NCBI RefSeq assembly: GCF_000023825.1 | Contig: NC_013061.1 | Coordinates: forward strand, 744,001 to 808,000 | Direction: 5' to 3' | Length of the DNA: 64,000 bases | Source: Pedobacter heparinus DSM 2366 | GTDB lineage: Bacteria; Bacteroidota; Bacteroidia; Sphingobacteriales; Sphingobacteriaceae | Shown here: positions 17,629 to 26,603 of the stretch, piece by piece | Layout: every line of letters begins with the position of its first letter | How positions within the stretch are numbered: position 1 is the first letter of the stretch | Made by a program: the position numbers and the translations under genes | Notes under the pieces: model-generated | The model's database searches: none | The model's input: only the letters and a program-made list of their open reading frames with translations | What the model was told of the DNA's origin: nothing

Positions 17629-18165
17629 ATGAATTTAAGAGGAATTGTAGCAGTATCTGGAAGACCTGGTTTATTTAAACTGGTTGGTCAGAACAAAGCA
17701 GGATATGTTCTTGAAAGCCTGGATGCCCAGAAAGTAAAAATTGTAGCTAATATCACTACAACCAAACTGGCATCGTTAGAAGACATTACAGTATACGGCG
17801 AAGATGAAGATCTGAAGTTAACGGATGTTTTGGCCAATATGGTAGCTGCAAAAGGAGAGGTCCCTGATGCAAAGGCAGATCCTAAAGTGCTGAAAGCATT
17901 TTTTTCAGAAGTAGCCCCAAACCACGATCAGGAGAAAGTTTATGCTTCTGATATGAAAAAAATTGTGAGCTGGTACCATTTGCTTAAAGACCTTCCGCTA
18001 TTTAATGAAGAAGCCCCTGCAGCCCCTGCAGAAGGTGAAGCCGTTAAAGAAGATAAAGCAGAGAAAAAACCTAAAGCTACACCTAAGCCGGCCAATGCAA
18101 AGGCCCCGAGTAAAACGGCCCAGCCAGCTAAAAAGGCCAATATGACGAGCAAAAAAGGAGTTTAA
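17629..18165 (+). CDS. DUF5606 family protein
   Basis: The 178-residue protein has a conserved N-terminal region (NLRGIVAVSGRPGLFKLVGQ through the WYHLLKDLPLF segment, about residues 1-125) seen widely in Bacteroidota. A low-complexity Ala/Lys/Pro tail (about residues 128-178) follows, which is likely disordered and basic. Function is unknown. It is transcribed with the isomerase gene and ends at a strong terminator. The basic tail could contact nucleic acid, but this is only a guess. Confidence 0.8.
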   Translation: MNLRGIVAVSGRPGLFKLVGQNKAGYVLESLDAQKVKIVANITTTKLASLEDITVYGEDEDLKLTDVLANMVAAKGEVPDAKADPKVLKAFFSEVAPNHDQEKVYASDMKKIVSWYHLLKDLPLFNEEAPAAPAEGEAVKEDKAEKKPKATPKPANAKAPSKTAQPAKKANMTSKKGV

Positions 18166-18180
18166 TTACCTCCTGATGAA

Positions 18181-18215
18181 ATATAAAAGGGCGCCTTTTG
18201 GGTGCCCTTTTATAT
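18181..18215. terminator. Rho-independent terminator after DUF5606 gene
   Basis: A 15-bp arm (18181-18195) pairs with 18201-18215 with one G-T wobble around the loop TTTTG; A and T tracts flank the GGGCGCC core. It can serve the plus-strand operon and, in reverse, the small minus-strand gene. Confidence 0.85.
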
Positions 18216-18234
18216 TTACATCCTTTTTGTTTTA

Positions 18235-18363
18235 CTAAAACAGGTACCAGATCAGCAAAAAGGCAATAATAGAGACCACAATTGCTATAATATAGCTGAG
18301 CCTGTCTTTTTTGGTGTCACTTTTAAACCTGTAATCCCGCTTATAATCCGATGGTAAACGCAT
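18235..18363 (-). CDS. 42-residue single-span membrane protein
   Basis: The minus strand encodes a 42-residue protein beginning MRLPSDYKRDYRFKSDTKKD, followed by one hydrophobic span (YIIAIVVSIIAFLLIWYLF) that ends the protein. A strong ribosome binding site, AAAAGGAGG, stands 5 nt before the ATG, which is unusual in this phylum and supports translation. A charged cytoplasmic N-terminus with a C-terminal membrane anchor is expected. It lies directly downstream of rlmH on the same strand (59 bp gap). I do not recognise the family. Confidence 0.7.
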   Translation of the reverse strand: MRLPSDYKRDYRFKSDTKKDRLSYIIAIVVSIIAFLLIWYLF

Positions 18364-18422
18364 AATAACCTCCTTTTATGTCATGATGTTTTGCGGCTCT
18401 GATTTCCACAAAACCTTTTTTA

Positions 18423-18896
18423 TTATTCGTGGTGATAGGGCTCACCTTTCAATATGCTAAATGCCCTGTAAAGCTGCTCTACAAAAAACAAGCGCACCAT
18501 CTGATGCGAGAAAGTCATGTCTGACAGCGACATGCTGCCGTTGGCCCGCCTGTAAATACTTTCGTCAAAACCATAAGGCCCCCCAATCATAAAAACCAAA
18601 TGCTGAACACTTCCAATCATCTGTTTGTTTAAATAATTTGAAAAAGAAACGGAAGTATACTTCTTTCCTTTTTCATCCAGCAAAATTACCGAATCCAGAT
18701 TACTGACCTGCTTTAAGATCAGCTCTGCTTCCTTTGATTTTTGCTGGGCCTCTGTCAGGTTCTTTGTATTCTTCAGTTCAGGGATCACTACCAGGTTAAA
18801 ACCAATATAGTGTTTCAGCCTGCTCAGGTATTTTTCAATCCCCTCAACCAGGTATTTATCCTCTGTCTTCCCTACAACCAGTAACGTAATCTTCAT
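18423..18896 (-). CDS. rlmH: 23S rRNA (pseudouridine1915-N3)-methyltransferase
   Basis: The 157-residue SPOUT-class methyltransferase begins MKITLLVVGK and carries the knot SAM-binding segment FMIGGPYGF and the conserved C-terminus MSLSDMTFSHQMVRLFFVEQLYRAFSI...YHHE. It methylates pseudouridine 1915 in helix 69 of 23S rRNA in assembled 70S ribosomes. The length is standard. Confidence 0.97.
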   Translation of the reverse strand: MKITLLVVGKTEDKYLVEGIEKYLSRLKHYIGFNLVVIPELKNTKNLTEAQQKSKEAELILKQVSNLDSVILLDEKGKKYTSVSFSNYLNKQMIGSVQHLVFMIGGPYGFDESIYRRANGSMSLSDMTFSHQMVRLFFVEQLYRAFSILKGEPYHHE

Positions 18897-18999
18897 TTAA
18901 TTGATCTATTGTTTATCTTAGCACCTAAACGTTCCGTAACACTTTGTCCTGATTCTGGTCAAAGTACAGCGCGATAAATTATTCAGGAATTCAAATATA

Positions 19000-20814
19000 A
19001 TGGTAAAAACAAAACATAGCATCCTTAACGGTTATCAAAATAAAGCTGCACAACAACAAAAGCAGATTGACGGGCTTAAACGCAAATTAAATAACATCTC
19101 CTTTTCGAGGTTAGGGCTCTTTATTGCCGAGATCCTTATGGTAGCCCTGATCATTAATTTTGGTTTCGAATGGTTTTTTGGGGTATTACTTTTTGTGCCG
19201 CTGGTACTTTTTCTGGTCCTGGTCAAAAAACAAACTACCGTTCAAAAAGAGCTAGCTTATACCAGGGCCTTGTTATGGGTTTATCAGAACGAGATAAACC
19301 AGTTAAGCGACGGTAAGAACGGATATGACAATGGTAACGCTTATGCTGATGAATACCATCCGTACGCATCCGATCTGGATATTTTTGGACAGGGTTCGCT
19401 GTATTCGTATGTTAACCGTTGCAATACCAATGACGGACTAGACCTGCTGGCTGCCAATCTGAGCAGGGCAAACGATAAAGCTACCATCCTGCAAAGACAG
19501 GAGGCCATAGCCGAATTGATAAACCACATCGCACAAACCTTTCATTTCAGGGCCGAGTTACAAGACCATAAACCGGAACAGCTGCGTGTGATAAAAAATA
19601 AACTACAGCACGAATTGCCAGGGCAGCTTAAGTTTGCCCGCAACCGGACCCTCAGGTTATATGTTAAACTTGTTCCCTTTGTAACCATGGGTATGCTGGC
19701 CCTGGCTATAGGGTATGGTGGCTTGTTGTGGCAGTTTTTTGCCCTGGTCCTGCTTTTCAATTCCGGCCTTACTTTTTTTAACCTTGCTGCCATTAACCGG
19801 GTTTATAATGGGTTTGGTAAAGGATCGGCCATGCTCAATGCATTTGCTGGTACCGTAAAATGGACTGAGGATGTAAAATGGAACAGCACTTACATCAAAG
19901 GCTTTTTTGACAGCAGTAAATCCGATCAGCCGGTGAGCGCACAGATCAGGAGCTTGTCGGCCATTATCCAGGCTTTTGATGCCAGACTAAACATCATTGT
20001 CAGCGCATTCCTGAACCTCTTTTTACTATGGGACCTGAAGTGTTCCATTAACCTGAGCAACTGGCACGACAAGTCGTCCATACAGTTGATCAAAGGGATG
20101 CTGCGGATCAGTCAGTTTGAAGAACTGATCTCTTTTGCTACCTTAAGTTATAACCAGCCCGACTGGAACTTCCCTTTAATTGAAGACAATTTTCATTTTA
20201 GCGCCAGCAAACTTGGTCATCCGCTCATTCCTGAAAAGGTACGTGTACTAAACGATTTTAATGTAACCGCTAATCCAACTGTTGATATTGTAACAGGCTC
20301 TAATATGGCCGGAAAAAGTACTTTCCTGCGTACAGCGGGTATCAATATGGTACTTGCTTTTACCGGTGCAGCGGTTTGCGCAGCCCAAATGTCGGTATCC
20401 ATTTTCAATATCCTGTCGTATATGCGGATCAAAGACTCGTTAAACGACCAGACCTCTACCTTTAAAGCAGAGCTGAACCGCTTAAAAATGATCCTGGATG
20501 CGATACAGACCAACCAGAATTCTTTTGTGCTGATAGATGAAATGCTGAGGGGAACCAATAGCAAAGACAAATACCTCGGCTCCAAAGTGTTCATAGAAAA
20601 AATGATCGAACAAAAGACCCCTGCATTATTTGCTACACATGACCTGCAACTGTCTGAGATGGAGGAAGACCATCCGGAAAAGATCCGTAATTATCATTTC
20701 GATATCCAGATCTCGGAAGGAGAGATGAACTTCGATTATAAGTTAAAACATGGGCCCTGTAAAACTTTTAATGCAGCTTTGCTGCTGAAACAGATAGGCT
20801 TAACGTTAACTTAA
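19000..20814 (+). CDS. MutS-family ATPase with membrane segments
   Basis: The 604-residue protein has a C-terminal MutS domain V: Walker A GSNMAGKSTFLRT (near residue 433), Walker B VLIDEMLRGTN and the ATHD switch. The N-terminal mismatch-recognition and connector domains are missing. Instead there are two hydrophobic segments around residues 33-72 and another pair near 222-262, so it is probably anchored in the inner membrane. Such MutS-related proteins are common in Bacteroidota and should not be expected to do canonical mismatch repair. A GH1 gene follows 37 bp later. Confidence 0.85.
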   Translation: MVKTKHSILNGYQNKAAQQQKQIDGLKRKLNNISFSRLGLFIAEILMVALIINFGFEWFFGVLLFVPLVLFLVLVKKQTTVQKELAYTRALLWVYQNEINQLSDGKNGYDNGNAYADEYHPYASDLDIFGQGSLYSYVNRCNTNDGLDLLAANLSRANDKATILQRQEAIAELINHIAQTFHFRAELQDHKPEQLRVIKNKLQHELPGQLKFARNRTLRLYVKLVPFVTMGMLALAIGYGGLLWQFFALVLLFNSGLTFFNLAAINRVYNGFGKGSAMLNAFAGTVKWTEDVKWNSTYIKGFFDSSKSDQPVSAQIRSLSAIIQAFDARLNIIVSAFLNLFLLWDLKCSINLSNWHDKSSIQLIKGMLRISQFEELISFATLSYNQPDWNFPLIEDNFHFSASKLGHPLIPEKVRVLNDFNVTANPTVDIVTGSNMAGKSTFLRTAGINMVLAFTGAAVCAAQMSVSIFNILSYMRIKDSLNDQTSTFKAELNRLKMILDAIQTNQNSFVLIDEMLRGTNSKDKYLGSKVFIEKMIEQKTPALFATHDLQLSEMEEDHPEKIRNYHFDIQISEGEMNFDYKLKHGPCKTFNAALLLKQIGLTLT

Positions 20815-20851
20815 TATAGGATTACCATATTGCCTTTTAATAACAACAGAT

Positions 20852-22189
20852 ATGATCAGGGCCTCAGATTTTGGAAATGATTTTTTATGGGGTGTGGCCA
20901 CGGCTGCGGCACAGATTGAAGGTGCTGCCGAAGGGTATGGTAAAGGTTTGTCTATATGGGATACCTTTTCCAAACGATCCGGGAAAATCAAAAAAGGACA
21001 TCTGCCAACTCATACCTGCGATTTTTATCACAGTTATAAAGCAGATATTGCCCTTGTAAAAATGCTGGGTTTCGGTATTTTTCGTTTCTCTATTTCCTGG
21101 CCTCGCATCCTGCCCAACGGCAAAGGGCGCATCAATCCGGAAGGGATTCTGTTTTATCATCAGGTTATAGATGAATGCTTGCTGCAGGGTATTGTACCTT
21201 ACATTACTTTATACCATTGGGACCTGCCCGATGCACTGGAAGATGAGGGTGGATGGACGGCTTTTTCTGTCAACAACAGCTTTAACCACTTTGTTACCGT
21301 ATGTGCAAAAGCATATGGTGATAAAGTGAAAAACTGGATCGTATTGAACGAGCCTTTTGGCTTTACTTCACTGGGTTATATGCTTGGTGTACACGCTCCA
21401 GGCAAAACAGGACTCACTAATTTTTTCTCTGCCGTTCATCATACGGCAATTGCACAGGCCGACGGAGGCCGGATATTAAGAGCTGAAGTTCAAAATGCAC
21501 ATATTGGTACCAGCTTTTCCTGCTCCGAAATTATTCCCTATACACAAAGTGATTCCGACCTGCTGGCCTCAAAACGGGTTGATTGCCTCATGAACCGTTT
21601 GTTTATAGAGCCAGCATTGGGTATGGGTTATCCGACGGCCGACTGGGAGCTGATGGAAAAGTTTTCTATCCAGCATTCTACCTGGAGGCATACTGAACGC
21701 CTGGCCTTCGATTTTGATTTTATAGGCCTGCAGAACTATTTTCCACTAACCATCAAATACAATGCTTTTATTCCTGTGGTACAGGCCTGGGAAGTAAAGG
21801 CCAAAAGCCGTAAAAAGCCGCATACTGCCATGGGCTGGGAAATTAATGCCGGCAGTTTTTACAACATTATCAAACAGTTTAGCGCCTATCCCAATATCAA
21901 AAGTTTAATGATTACCGAAAATGGGGCGGCCTATCACGATAAACTGATCCATAACCAGGTGCATGACCAGGACCGGATTGATTATTTTCAGCAATACCTG
22001 GGCGCGCTGTTAAAGGCAAAGCAGGAGGGGCTCAACATTACCGGCTATATGGCCTGGACACTGATGGACAATTTTGAATGGGCAGAAGGTTTTAATGCCC
22101 GCTTTGGCCTGGTGCATACCGATTTTAAGACCCAACAGCGTACTGTTAAAGATTCCGGACTTTGGTTTAGGGACTTCCTTCGCCGTTAA
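20852..22189 (+). CDS. Glycoside hydrolase family 1 beta-glucosidase
   Basis: The 445-residue protein has the GH1 acid/base glutamate in VLNEPFGF (E167) and the nucleophile glutamate in MITENGAA (E356), plus FLWGVATAAAQIEGA at the N-terminus and the aglycone-region LYHWDLPDALEDEGGW. It cleaves beta-glucosides or related sugars from the non-reducing end. There is no signal peptide, so it should act on imported sugars in the cytoplasm. The fine specificity (glucoside, galactoside, fucoside) cannot be told. Confidence 0.93.
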   Translation: MIRASDFGNDFLWGVATAAAQIEGAAEGYGKGLSIWDTFSKRSGKIKKGHLPTHTCDFYHSYKADIALVKMLGFGIFRFSISWPRILPNGKGRINPEGILFYHQVIDECLLQGIVPYITLYHWDLPDALEDEGGWTAFSVNNSFNHFVTVCAKAYGDKVKNWIVLNEPFGFTSLGYMLGVHAPGKTGLTNFFSAVHHTAIAQADGGRILRAEVQNAHIGTSFSCSEIIPYTQSDSDLLASKRVDCLMNRLFIEPALGMGYPTADWELMEKFSIQHSTWRHTERLAFDFDFIGLQNYFPLTIKYNAFIPVVQAWEVKAKSRKKPHTAMGWEINAGSFYNIIKQFSAYPNIKSLMITENGAAYHDKLIHNQVHDQDRIDYFQQYLGALLKAKQEGLNITGYMAWTLMDNFEWAEGFNARFGLVHTDFKTQQRTVKDSGLWFRDFLRR

Positions 22190-22227
22190 GGTTTTTTTAG
22201 GTATATTTAGCTAAAAGGCAATAAAAA

Positions 22228-22641
22228 ATGGATAAAATTGTAGTATTTGAGACCTATTATAACCCTATAGAAGCCAATATTGTAAAAGCAAGATTAATAG
22301 ATAGTGGTGTACAGTGTTTTTTGTCTGACGAAAATACAATTACGATTAATCCGCTGTATACACAGGCATTGGGTGGTGTAAAGTTGCATTTATTTGAAAA
22401 AGATGTGGAACTGGCCAGAAGTATACTACAGGATGAGCTGGCCGAAATTCCATTGACAGCAGAAGCCGAAGCTGCTGATATTGAAGTATGCCCTAAATGT
22501 GGTTCCTCTAATGTGGGTTATGTACAGGCTACCAAAAAGCGCTTTGGTATATTTACTATAATTGTTTCTTTACTGTTGATGGTTTATCCTTTTCATGCCA
22601 GAAAAACCTATCATTGTTTCAATTGCGAAAATGAATTCTAA
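22228..22641 (+). CDS. DUF2007 protein with zinc ribbon
   Basis: The 137-residue protein has an N-terminal DUF2007 signal-transducing-like fold (VVFETYYNPIEANIVKARLIDSG, residues 4-75) and a C-terminal zinc ribbon with CPKCGSSNVG and CFNCENEF cysteine pairs. A single hydrophobic stretch separates the two pairs (IFTIIVSLLLMVYPF). Function is unknown; the fold suggests a small regulatory or adaptor role at the membrane. A weak hairpin (AAACCCT...AGGGTTT, 22647-22677) follows. Confidence 0.75.
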   Translation: MDKIVVFETYYNPIEANIVKARLIDSGVQCFLSDENTITINPLYTQALGGVKLHLFEKDVELARSILQDELAEIPLTAEAEAADIEVCPKCGSSNVGYVQATKKRFGIFTIIVSLLLMVYPFHARKTYHCFNCENEF

Positions 22642-22696
22642 AGTAAAAACCCTCCAGGACGCAGTCATGAAGGGTTTATTAAATAATTTTTCTGGT

Positions 22697-23224
22697 CTAG
22701 AAGCCGAAACCAATGGCAACGCCGGTGCGAAGGCCAAAACCTTCTATGCCACCTTTGATATCCGGTTCATTGGCGCCTGAAGTAGCTTTGTACTTACCGT
22801 TGTTGTAGCTGGGGCCGAAGAAGAGGTCTAAAGTAAACCCACTACCATATACCCACTGATAGCCCATCAGCGCACCTCCGCCAAATGAAGTGTATTTACC
22901 TTCATCTGATCCGTCAGAAACAGTATAATTCTGATACCTTAAAAACGGTGCAGCATAAAGACCGGCAGGTGCATTTTTTTTGAGATAAAAGCGCAGTTCT
23001 GGTGTAAGGGCCAGGCCCGTAAATTTGGTATCACTGATTTTGATACCAGTATAGGCAACACCAAGCTGTGCAGACATACCATCGCTGATTTTGCGTTCGT
23101 AAAATACCGATCCGGTTCTTAACAGCGCACTTAGAGGATTAATTTTAATGGTATTTTGTACGTCCTGAGCTTTCGCACAAAAAAAAGTGAGTGCCGTTAC
23201 AGCACACAACAATAACTTTCTCAT
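22697..23224 (-). CDS. Outer-membrane beta-barrel protein
   Basis: The 175-residue protein starts with a signal peptide (MRKLLLCAVTALTFFCAKA, cleavage before QD) and consists of alternating beta strands with many Gly/aromatic residues. It ends in RTGVAIGFGF, a terminal Phe typical of BAM substrates. Its size fits an 8-strand barrel of the DUF3575/OmpA-barrel kind. It has its own promoter with both -33 and -7 elements. Confidence 0.75.
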   Translation of the reverse strand: MRKLLLCAVTALTFFCAKAQDVQNTIKINPLSALLRTGSVFYERKISDGMSAQLGVAYTGIKISDTKFTGLALTPELRFYLKKNAPAGLYAAPFLRYQNYTVSDGSDEGKYTSFGGGALMGYQWVYGSGFTLDLFFGPSYNNGKYKATSGANEPDIKGGIEGFGLRTGVAIGFGF

Positions 23225-23259
23225 AATTTTAATTCGTTTGATTTAATTTGTTTGAGCCG

Positions 23260-23290
23260 CAAAAATAATACTTAAATCGATTAACGCAAA
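23260..23290 (-). promoter_or_regulatory. Promoter of the outer-membrane barrel gene
   Basis: On the minus strand, TTTG (23290-23287), a 19-nt spacer and TATTTTTG (23267-23260) match the Bacteroidota consensus; the ATG is 35 nt downstream. The -33 element lies close to the aconitase terminator. Confidence 0.65.
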
Positions 23291-23291
23291 T

Positions 23292-23325
23292 AAAAAGCCT
23301 CAGCCTGGTTTATCAGGCTGAGGCT
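23292..23325 (-). terminator. Rho-independent terminator of the aconitase gene
   Basis: AGCCTCAGCCTG (23296-23307) pairs perfectly with CAGGCTGAGGCT (23314-23325) around a 6-nt loop, and the minus strand then reads TTTTT. It lies 45 bp after the aconitase stop codon. Confidence 0.85.
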
Positions 23326-23369
23326 GTACGGTATTGTAATTCAATTGAACTACAGGATTTTTGTTGTTG

Positions 23370-25646
23370 CTATGCGTTTTTAGCAGCAGCTTCTCTGCGG
23401 ATGATATTTAGTGCACCACCTGCTTTAAACCATTCAATCTGTTGTGCATTGTAGCTGTGGTTAACAGAAATTTCCTCTTTAGAACCGTCAGCATGGTGCA
23501 ATACCAGTGTTAAGGGAACATTAGGGCTAAAAGTTGTCAAACCTACAATGTCGATAGTGTCGTCTTCCAGGATCTTATCGTAATCGTCCTTATTGGCAAA
23601 TGTTAAACCGAGCATACCTTGTTTTTTAAGGTTGGTTTCATGGATACGGGCAAAAGATTTTACCAGTACGGCACGTACACCAAGGTGACGTGGCTCCATA
23701 GCTGCGTGCTCGCGGCTTGAACCTTCACCATAGTTTTCATCACCTACTACAATAGAACCTATTCCTGCTGCTTTATAAGCACGTTGTGTTGCCGGAACCG
23801 GACCATATTCGCCAGTCAGTTCATTCTTAACGTTGTCAGTTTTGTCGTTAAAGAAGTTTACAGCACCGATCAGCATGTTGTTGGAAATGTTGTCCAGGTG
23901 GCCACGGAATTTTAACCATGGGCCAGCCATAGAGATGTGGTCTGTTGTACATTTTCCCTTTGCTTTGATCAGGAGTTTCAGGCCTTTAAGGTCCGTGCCT
24001 TCCCATGGTGTAAACGGATCAAGCAATTGCAACCTGTGCGAAGTAGGAGAAACAAGCACTTGTACACCGCTGCCATCTGCAGCTGGCTCCTGATAACCCG
24101 CATCTTCAACAGCATAACCATTTACTGGCAGTTCATCACCTTTTGGCGGATCTAATTTAACCTGTTCGCCTTTATTATTGGTTAAAGTATCAGTTAAAGG
24201 ATTAAAACTAAGATCGCCGGCAATAGCAATTGCAGCCACAACTTCCGGAGAGGTCACAAAAGCAAAAGTATTGGGGTTACCATCGGCACGTTTGGCAAAA
24301 TTTCTGTTAAACGAGTGTACAATGGTATTTTTCTCTTGTTTTTCGGCACCAACTCTGTCCCACATCCCAATACATGGTCCGCAGGCATTGGTAAAGATGG
24401 TAGCATTCAGATCTTCAAAAGTTTTTAATAAACCGTCGCGGTTCGCTGTATAGCGTACCTGCTCCGATCCGGGATTGATCCCGAAGTCGGCCTTGGTAGT
24501 TAAACCTTTGTCGATGGCCTGTTTGGCAATAGATGCGGCTCTCGACAAATCTTCGTAAGATGAATTGGTACATGAACCGATCAGGCCCCATTCTACTTTT
24601 AACGGCCAGCCGTTTGCTGCTGCAACCTCTTTCATTTTAGAAATAGGGGTAGCCAGATCCGGCGTAAAAGGACCGTTCAGGTAGGGTTCCAGTTCAGAAA
24701 GGTTGATCTCGATCAGCTGATCAAAATATTTTTCAGGTTCTGCATATACTTCTGCATCACCGGTCAGGTGTTCTTTGACTGCATTTGCAGCATCAGCCAC
24801 ATCTGCCCTGTTTGTTGCACGTAAATAACGCTCCATGCTCTCGTCGTATCCAAAAGTAGAAGTGGTTGCGCCAATTTCAGCACCCATGTTACAGATGGTG
24901 CCCTTACCTGTACAGCTCATGCCTGTTGCACCGTCACCAAAATATTCAACGATGGCGCCAGTGCCACCTTTTACAGTTAAGATACCTGCAACCTTAAGGA
25001 TTACATCTTTTGGCGAGGCCCAGCCATTCAGCTTTCCGGTTAATTTAACACCAATCAGTTTAGGGAATTTAAGTTCCCAAGGCAAACCAGCCATTACATC
25101 GCAGGCATCAGCACCACCAACACCAATGGCAACCATACCCAAGCCACCCGCGTTAACGGTATGTGAGTCGGTACCAATCATCATTCCACCCGGGAAAGCA
25201 TAATTTTCCAGCACCACCTGGTGGATGATACCTGCTCCTGGTTTCCAGAAACCAATACCATATTTGTTAGAAACAGATGCTAAAAAGTCGAAAACTTCTT
25301 TACTCTCTGTATTTGCAGCAGGTAAATCAATTGCTGCACCAAGTTTAGCTGTAATCAGGTGATCGCAATGAACGGTAGAAGGAACCGCTACCTGAGGTCT
25401 GCCTGCCTGCATAAACTGCAGTAAAGCCATTTGTGCAGTAGCATCCTGCATGGCCACACGGTCAGGAGCAAAATCTACATAATCCACACCCCTGTTGTAA
25501 GAAGTATTTGCAGTGCCATCCCAAAGGTGGGTATAAAGTATTTTTTCTGAAAGTGTTAAAGGTCTGCCTACTAATTTACGGGCCGCCTCTACACGGGGGC
25601 CAAAGTTTGCATACACCTTTTTGATCATTTCTATATCAAAAGCCAT
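23370..25646 (-). CDS. Aconitate hydratase
   Basis: The 758-residue protein belongs to the mitochondrial-type aconitase family. The [4Fe-4S] cysteines are visible as [10 protein letters not shown] and [11 protein letters not shown], the substrate-binding arginine motif as [15 protein letters not shown] in the C-terminal swivel domain, and [12 protein letters not shown] in the N-terminal half. It isomerises citrate to isocitrate in the TCA cycle. The gene is monocistronic with a strong terminator. Confidence 0.95.
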   Translation of the reverse strand: MAFDIEMIKKVYANFGPRVEAARKLVGRPLTLSEKILYTHLWDGTANTSYNRGVDYVDFAPDRVAMQDATAQMALLQFMQAGRPQVAVPSTVHCDHLITAKLGAAIDLPAANTESKEVFDFLASVSNKYGIGFWKPGAGIIHQVVLENYAFPGGMMIGTDSHTVNAGGLGMVAIGVGGADACDVMAGLPWELKFPKLIGVKLTGKLNGWASPKDVILKVAGILTVKGGTGAIVEYFGDGATGMSCTGKGTICNMGAEIGATTSTFGYDESMERYLRATNRADVADAANAVKEHLTGDAEVYAEPEKYFDQLIEINLSELEPYLNGPFTPDLATPISKMKEVAAANGWPLKVEWGLIGSCTNSSYEDLSRAASIAKQAIDKGLTTKADFGINPGSEQVRYTANRDGLLKTFEDLNATIFTNACGPCIGMWDRVGAEKQEKNTIVHSFNRNFAKRADGNPNTFAFVTSPEVVAAIAIAGDLSFNPLTDTLTNNKGEQVKLDPPKGDELPVNGYAVEDAGYQEPAADGSGVQVLVSPTSHRLQLLDPFTPWEGTDLKGLKLLIKAKGKCTTDHISMAGPWLKFRGHLDNISNNMLIGAVNFFNDKTDNVKNELTGEYGPVPATQRAYKAAGIGSIVVGDENYGEGSSREHAAMEPRHLGVRAVLVKSFARIHETNLKKQGMLGLTFANKDDYDKILEDDTIDIVGLTTFSPNVPLTLVLHHADGSKEEISVNHSYNAQQIEWFKAGGALNIIRREAAAKNA

Positions 25647-25940
25647 TGATAATATGTATTAAAAGGGTAAGTTATTACAATAATTGGTAGCGAATTTACA
25701 AAAAAAAACAGCCCTTCATGATCATCCGCAGATCATTATATTATTTATACCTATTCTAAATAACGCAGGGCGGATTTTCTGCTGCTGCACAGCGGGCGGC
25801 GGGCTTGTGGTGCGTGGTAGCATGAGCCTGTTCATATCTCGGGATTTTCCTGCTTTAATCCTGGTTTTATCCTGTCCGACCAAGAGGATAGCAAGAGGAA
25901 AGCAAGAGAATAGCAAGAGGAAAGCAAGACAAAAATACCA
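25647..25940. other. Intergenic region between deacetylase and aconitase genes
   Basis: This 294-bp stretch lies upstream of the aconitase gene. It contains a four-unit 11-bp tandem repeat (25884-25927) and no credible gene; open frames across it overlap the deacetylase gene and have no recognisable content. I could not identify a clear TAnnTTTG box for aconitase. Confidence 0.6.
25884..25927. repeat. Tandem repeat, 4 x 11 bp
   Basis: Four consecutive units read GAGGATAGCAA, GAGGAAAGCAA, GAGAATAGCAA and GAGGAAAGCAA. The array lies 14 bp downstream of the deacetylase stop codon, in the region upstream of aconitase. Confidence 0.9.
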
Positions 25941-26564
25941 TCAGAGTAAGGCAAACTCAAAACCCTTTTCCTTAAAATACTGCAGGCAGCGGGGCAAAGC
26001 ATATTCCAGCCTGTCAAAAGCCTTCAGGCTGTCGTGGAATACAATGATAGAACCATTACGTGTATGTCTGATCACATTTTGGTAGCACTTTTGGGGCGAT
26101 AGGCCGGTGTCAAAGTCCCCGCTCAGTACATCCCACATGATCAGCTGCATTTCCGGCATTAAAGCCCTGATGCCCGAGGCCTGTGATTTTTTGATGCGGC
26201 CATAAGGGGGGCGGAATAAGCTGGTACCCGTGAGTTCCTGACATTGCCGAAAATTATCGAGGTAGTATTGGTCCTCAGTTATCCAGCCTTTCAGGTGGTT
26301 AAATGTGTGGTTGCCAATCTGGTGTCCTGCTCTTTTAATCTGTTCAAAAATATCAGGATGCTTAACGATATTGTCACCGATGCAAAAAAAAGTTGCCTTA
26401 GCATCAAAATTTTTTAAAGTTTTTAAAACAAAAGCTGTAACATCGGGTATGGGTCCATCGTCAAAGGTTAAATAAATAACTTTTTGATCGCGGTTTTTAT
26501 TCCATGTTAACTTTGGGTAATACCATTTTAACAATAGTGGTGATTTGACCAGGTACATATCCAA
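25941..26564 (-). CDS. Polysaccharide deacetylase (NodB family)
   Basis: The 207-residue protein has the NodB motifs: YLTFDDGPIPDVT (base and metal Asp), GHQIGNHTFNH (metal His pair), and FRPPYGR (motif 3), ending with IIVFHDS (motif 5). It removes N- or O-acetyl groups from a polysaccharide such as peptidoglycan or an N-acetylglucosamine polymer. There is no obvious cleavable signal peptide; the start MDMYLVKSPLLLKWYYPKL could be a weak anchor. It is divergent from the TolC gene with only about 40 bp between starts. Confidence 0.9.
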   Translation of the reverse strand: MDMYLVKSPLLLKWYYPKLTWNKNRDQKVIYLTFDDGPIPDVTAFVLKTLKNFDAKATFFCIGDNIVKHPDIFEQIKRAGHQIGNHTFNHLKGWITEDQYYLDNFRQCQELTGTSLFRPPYGRIKKSQASGIRALMPEMQLIMWDVLSGDFDTGLSPQKCYQNVIRHTRNGSIIVFHDSLKAFDRLEYALPRCLQYFKEKGFEFALL

Positions 26565-26603
26565 ATGTAAGTTGTTTGTATTAATATTGTGAAAAAAAAA
26601 TCT

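Noticed and set aside
22647..22677. Hairpin AAACCCT...AGGGTTT after the DUF2007 gene as a terminator
   Set aside because: The stem is only 7 bp with a 17-nt loop and no strong T-run, so I mention it only in the gene entry.
25684..26085. 133-residue plus-strand reading frame over the acn-deacetylase intergenic region
   Set aside because: It overlaps the NodB deacetylase gene, contains the tandem repeat and has no recognisable protein content.
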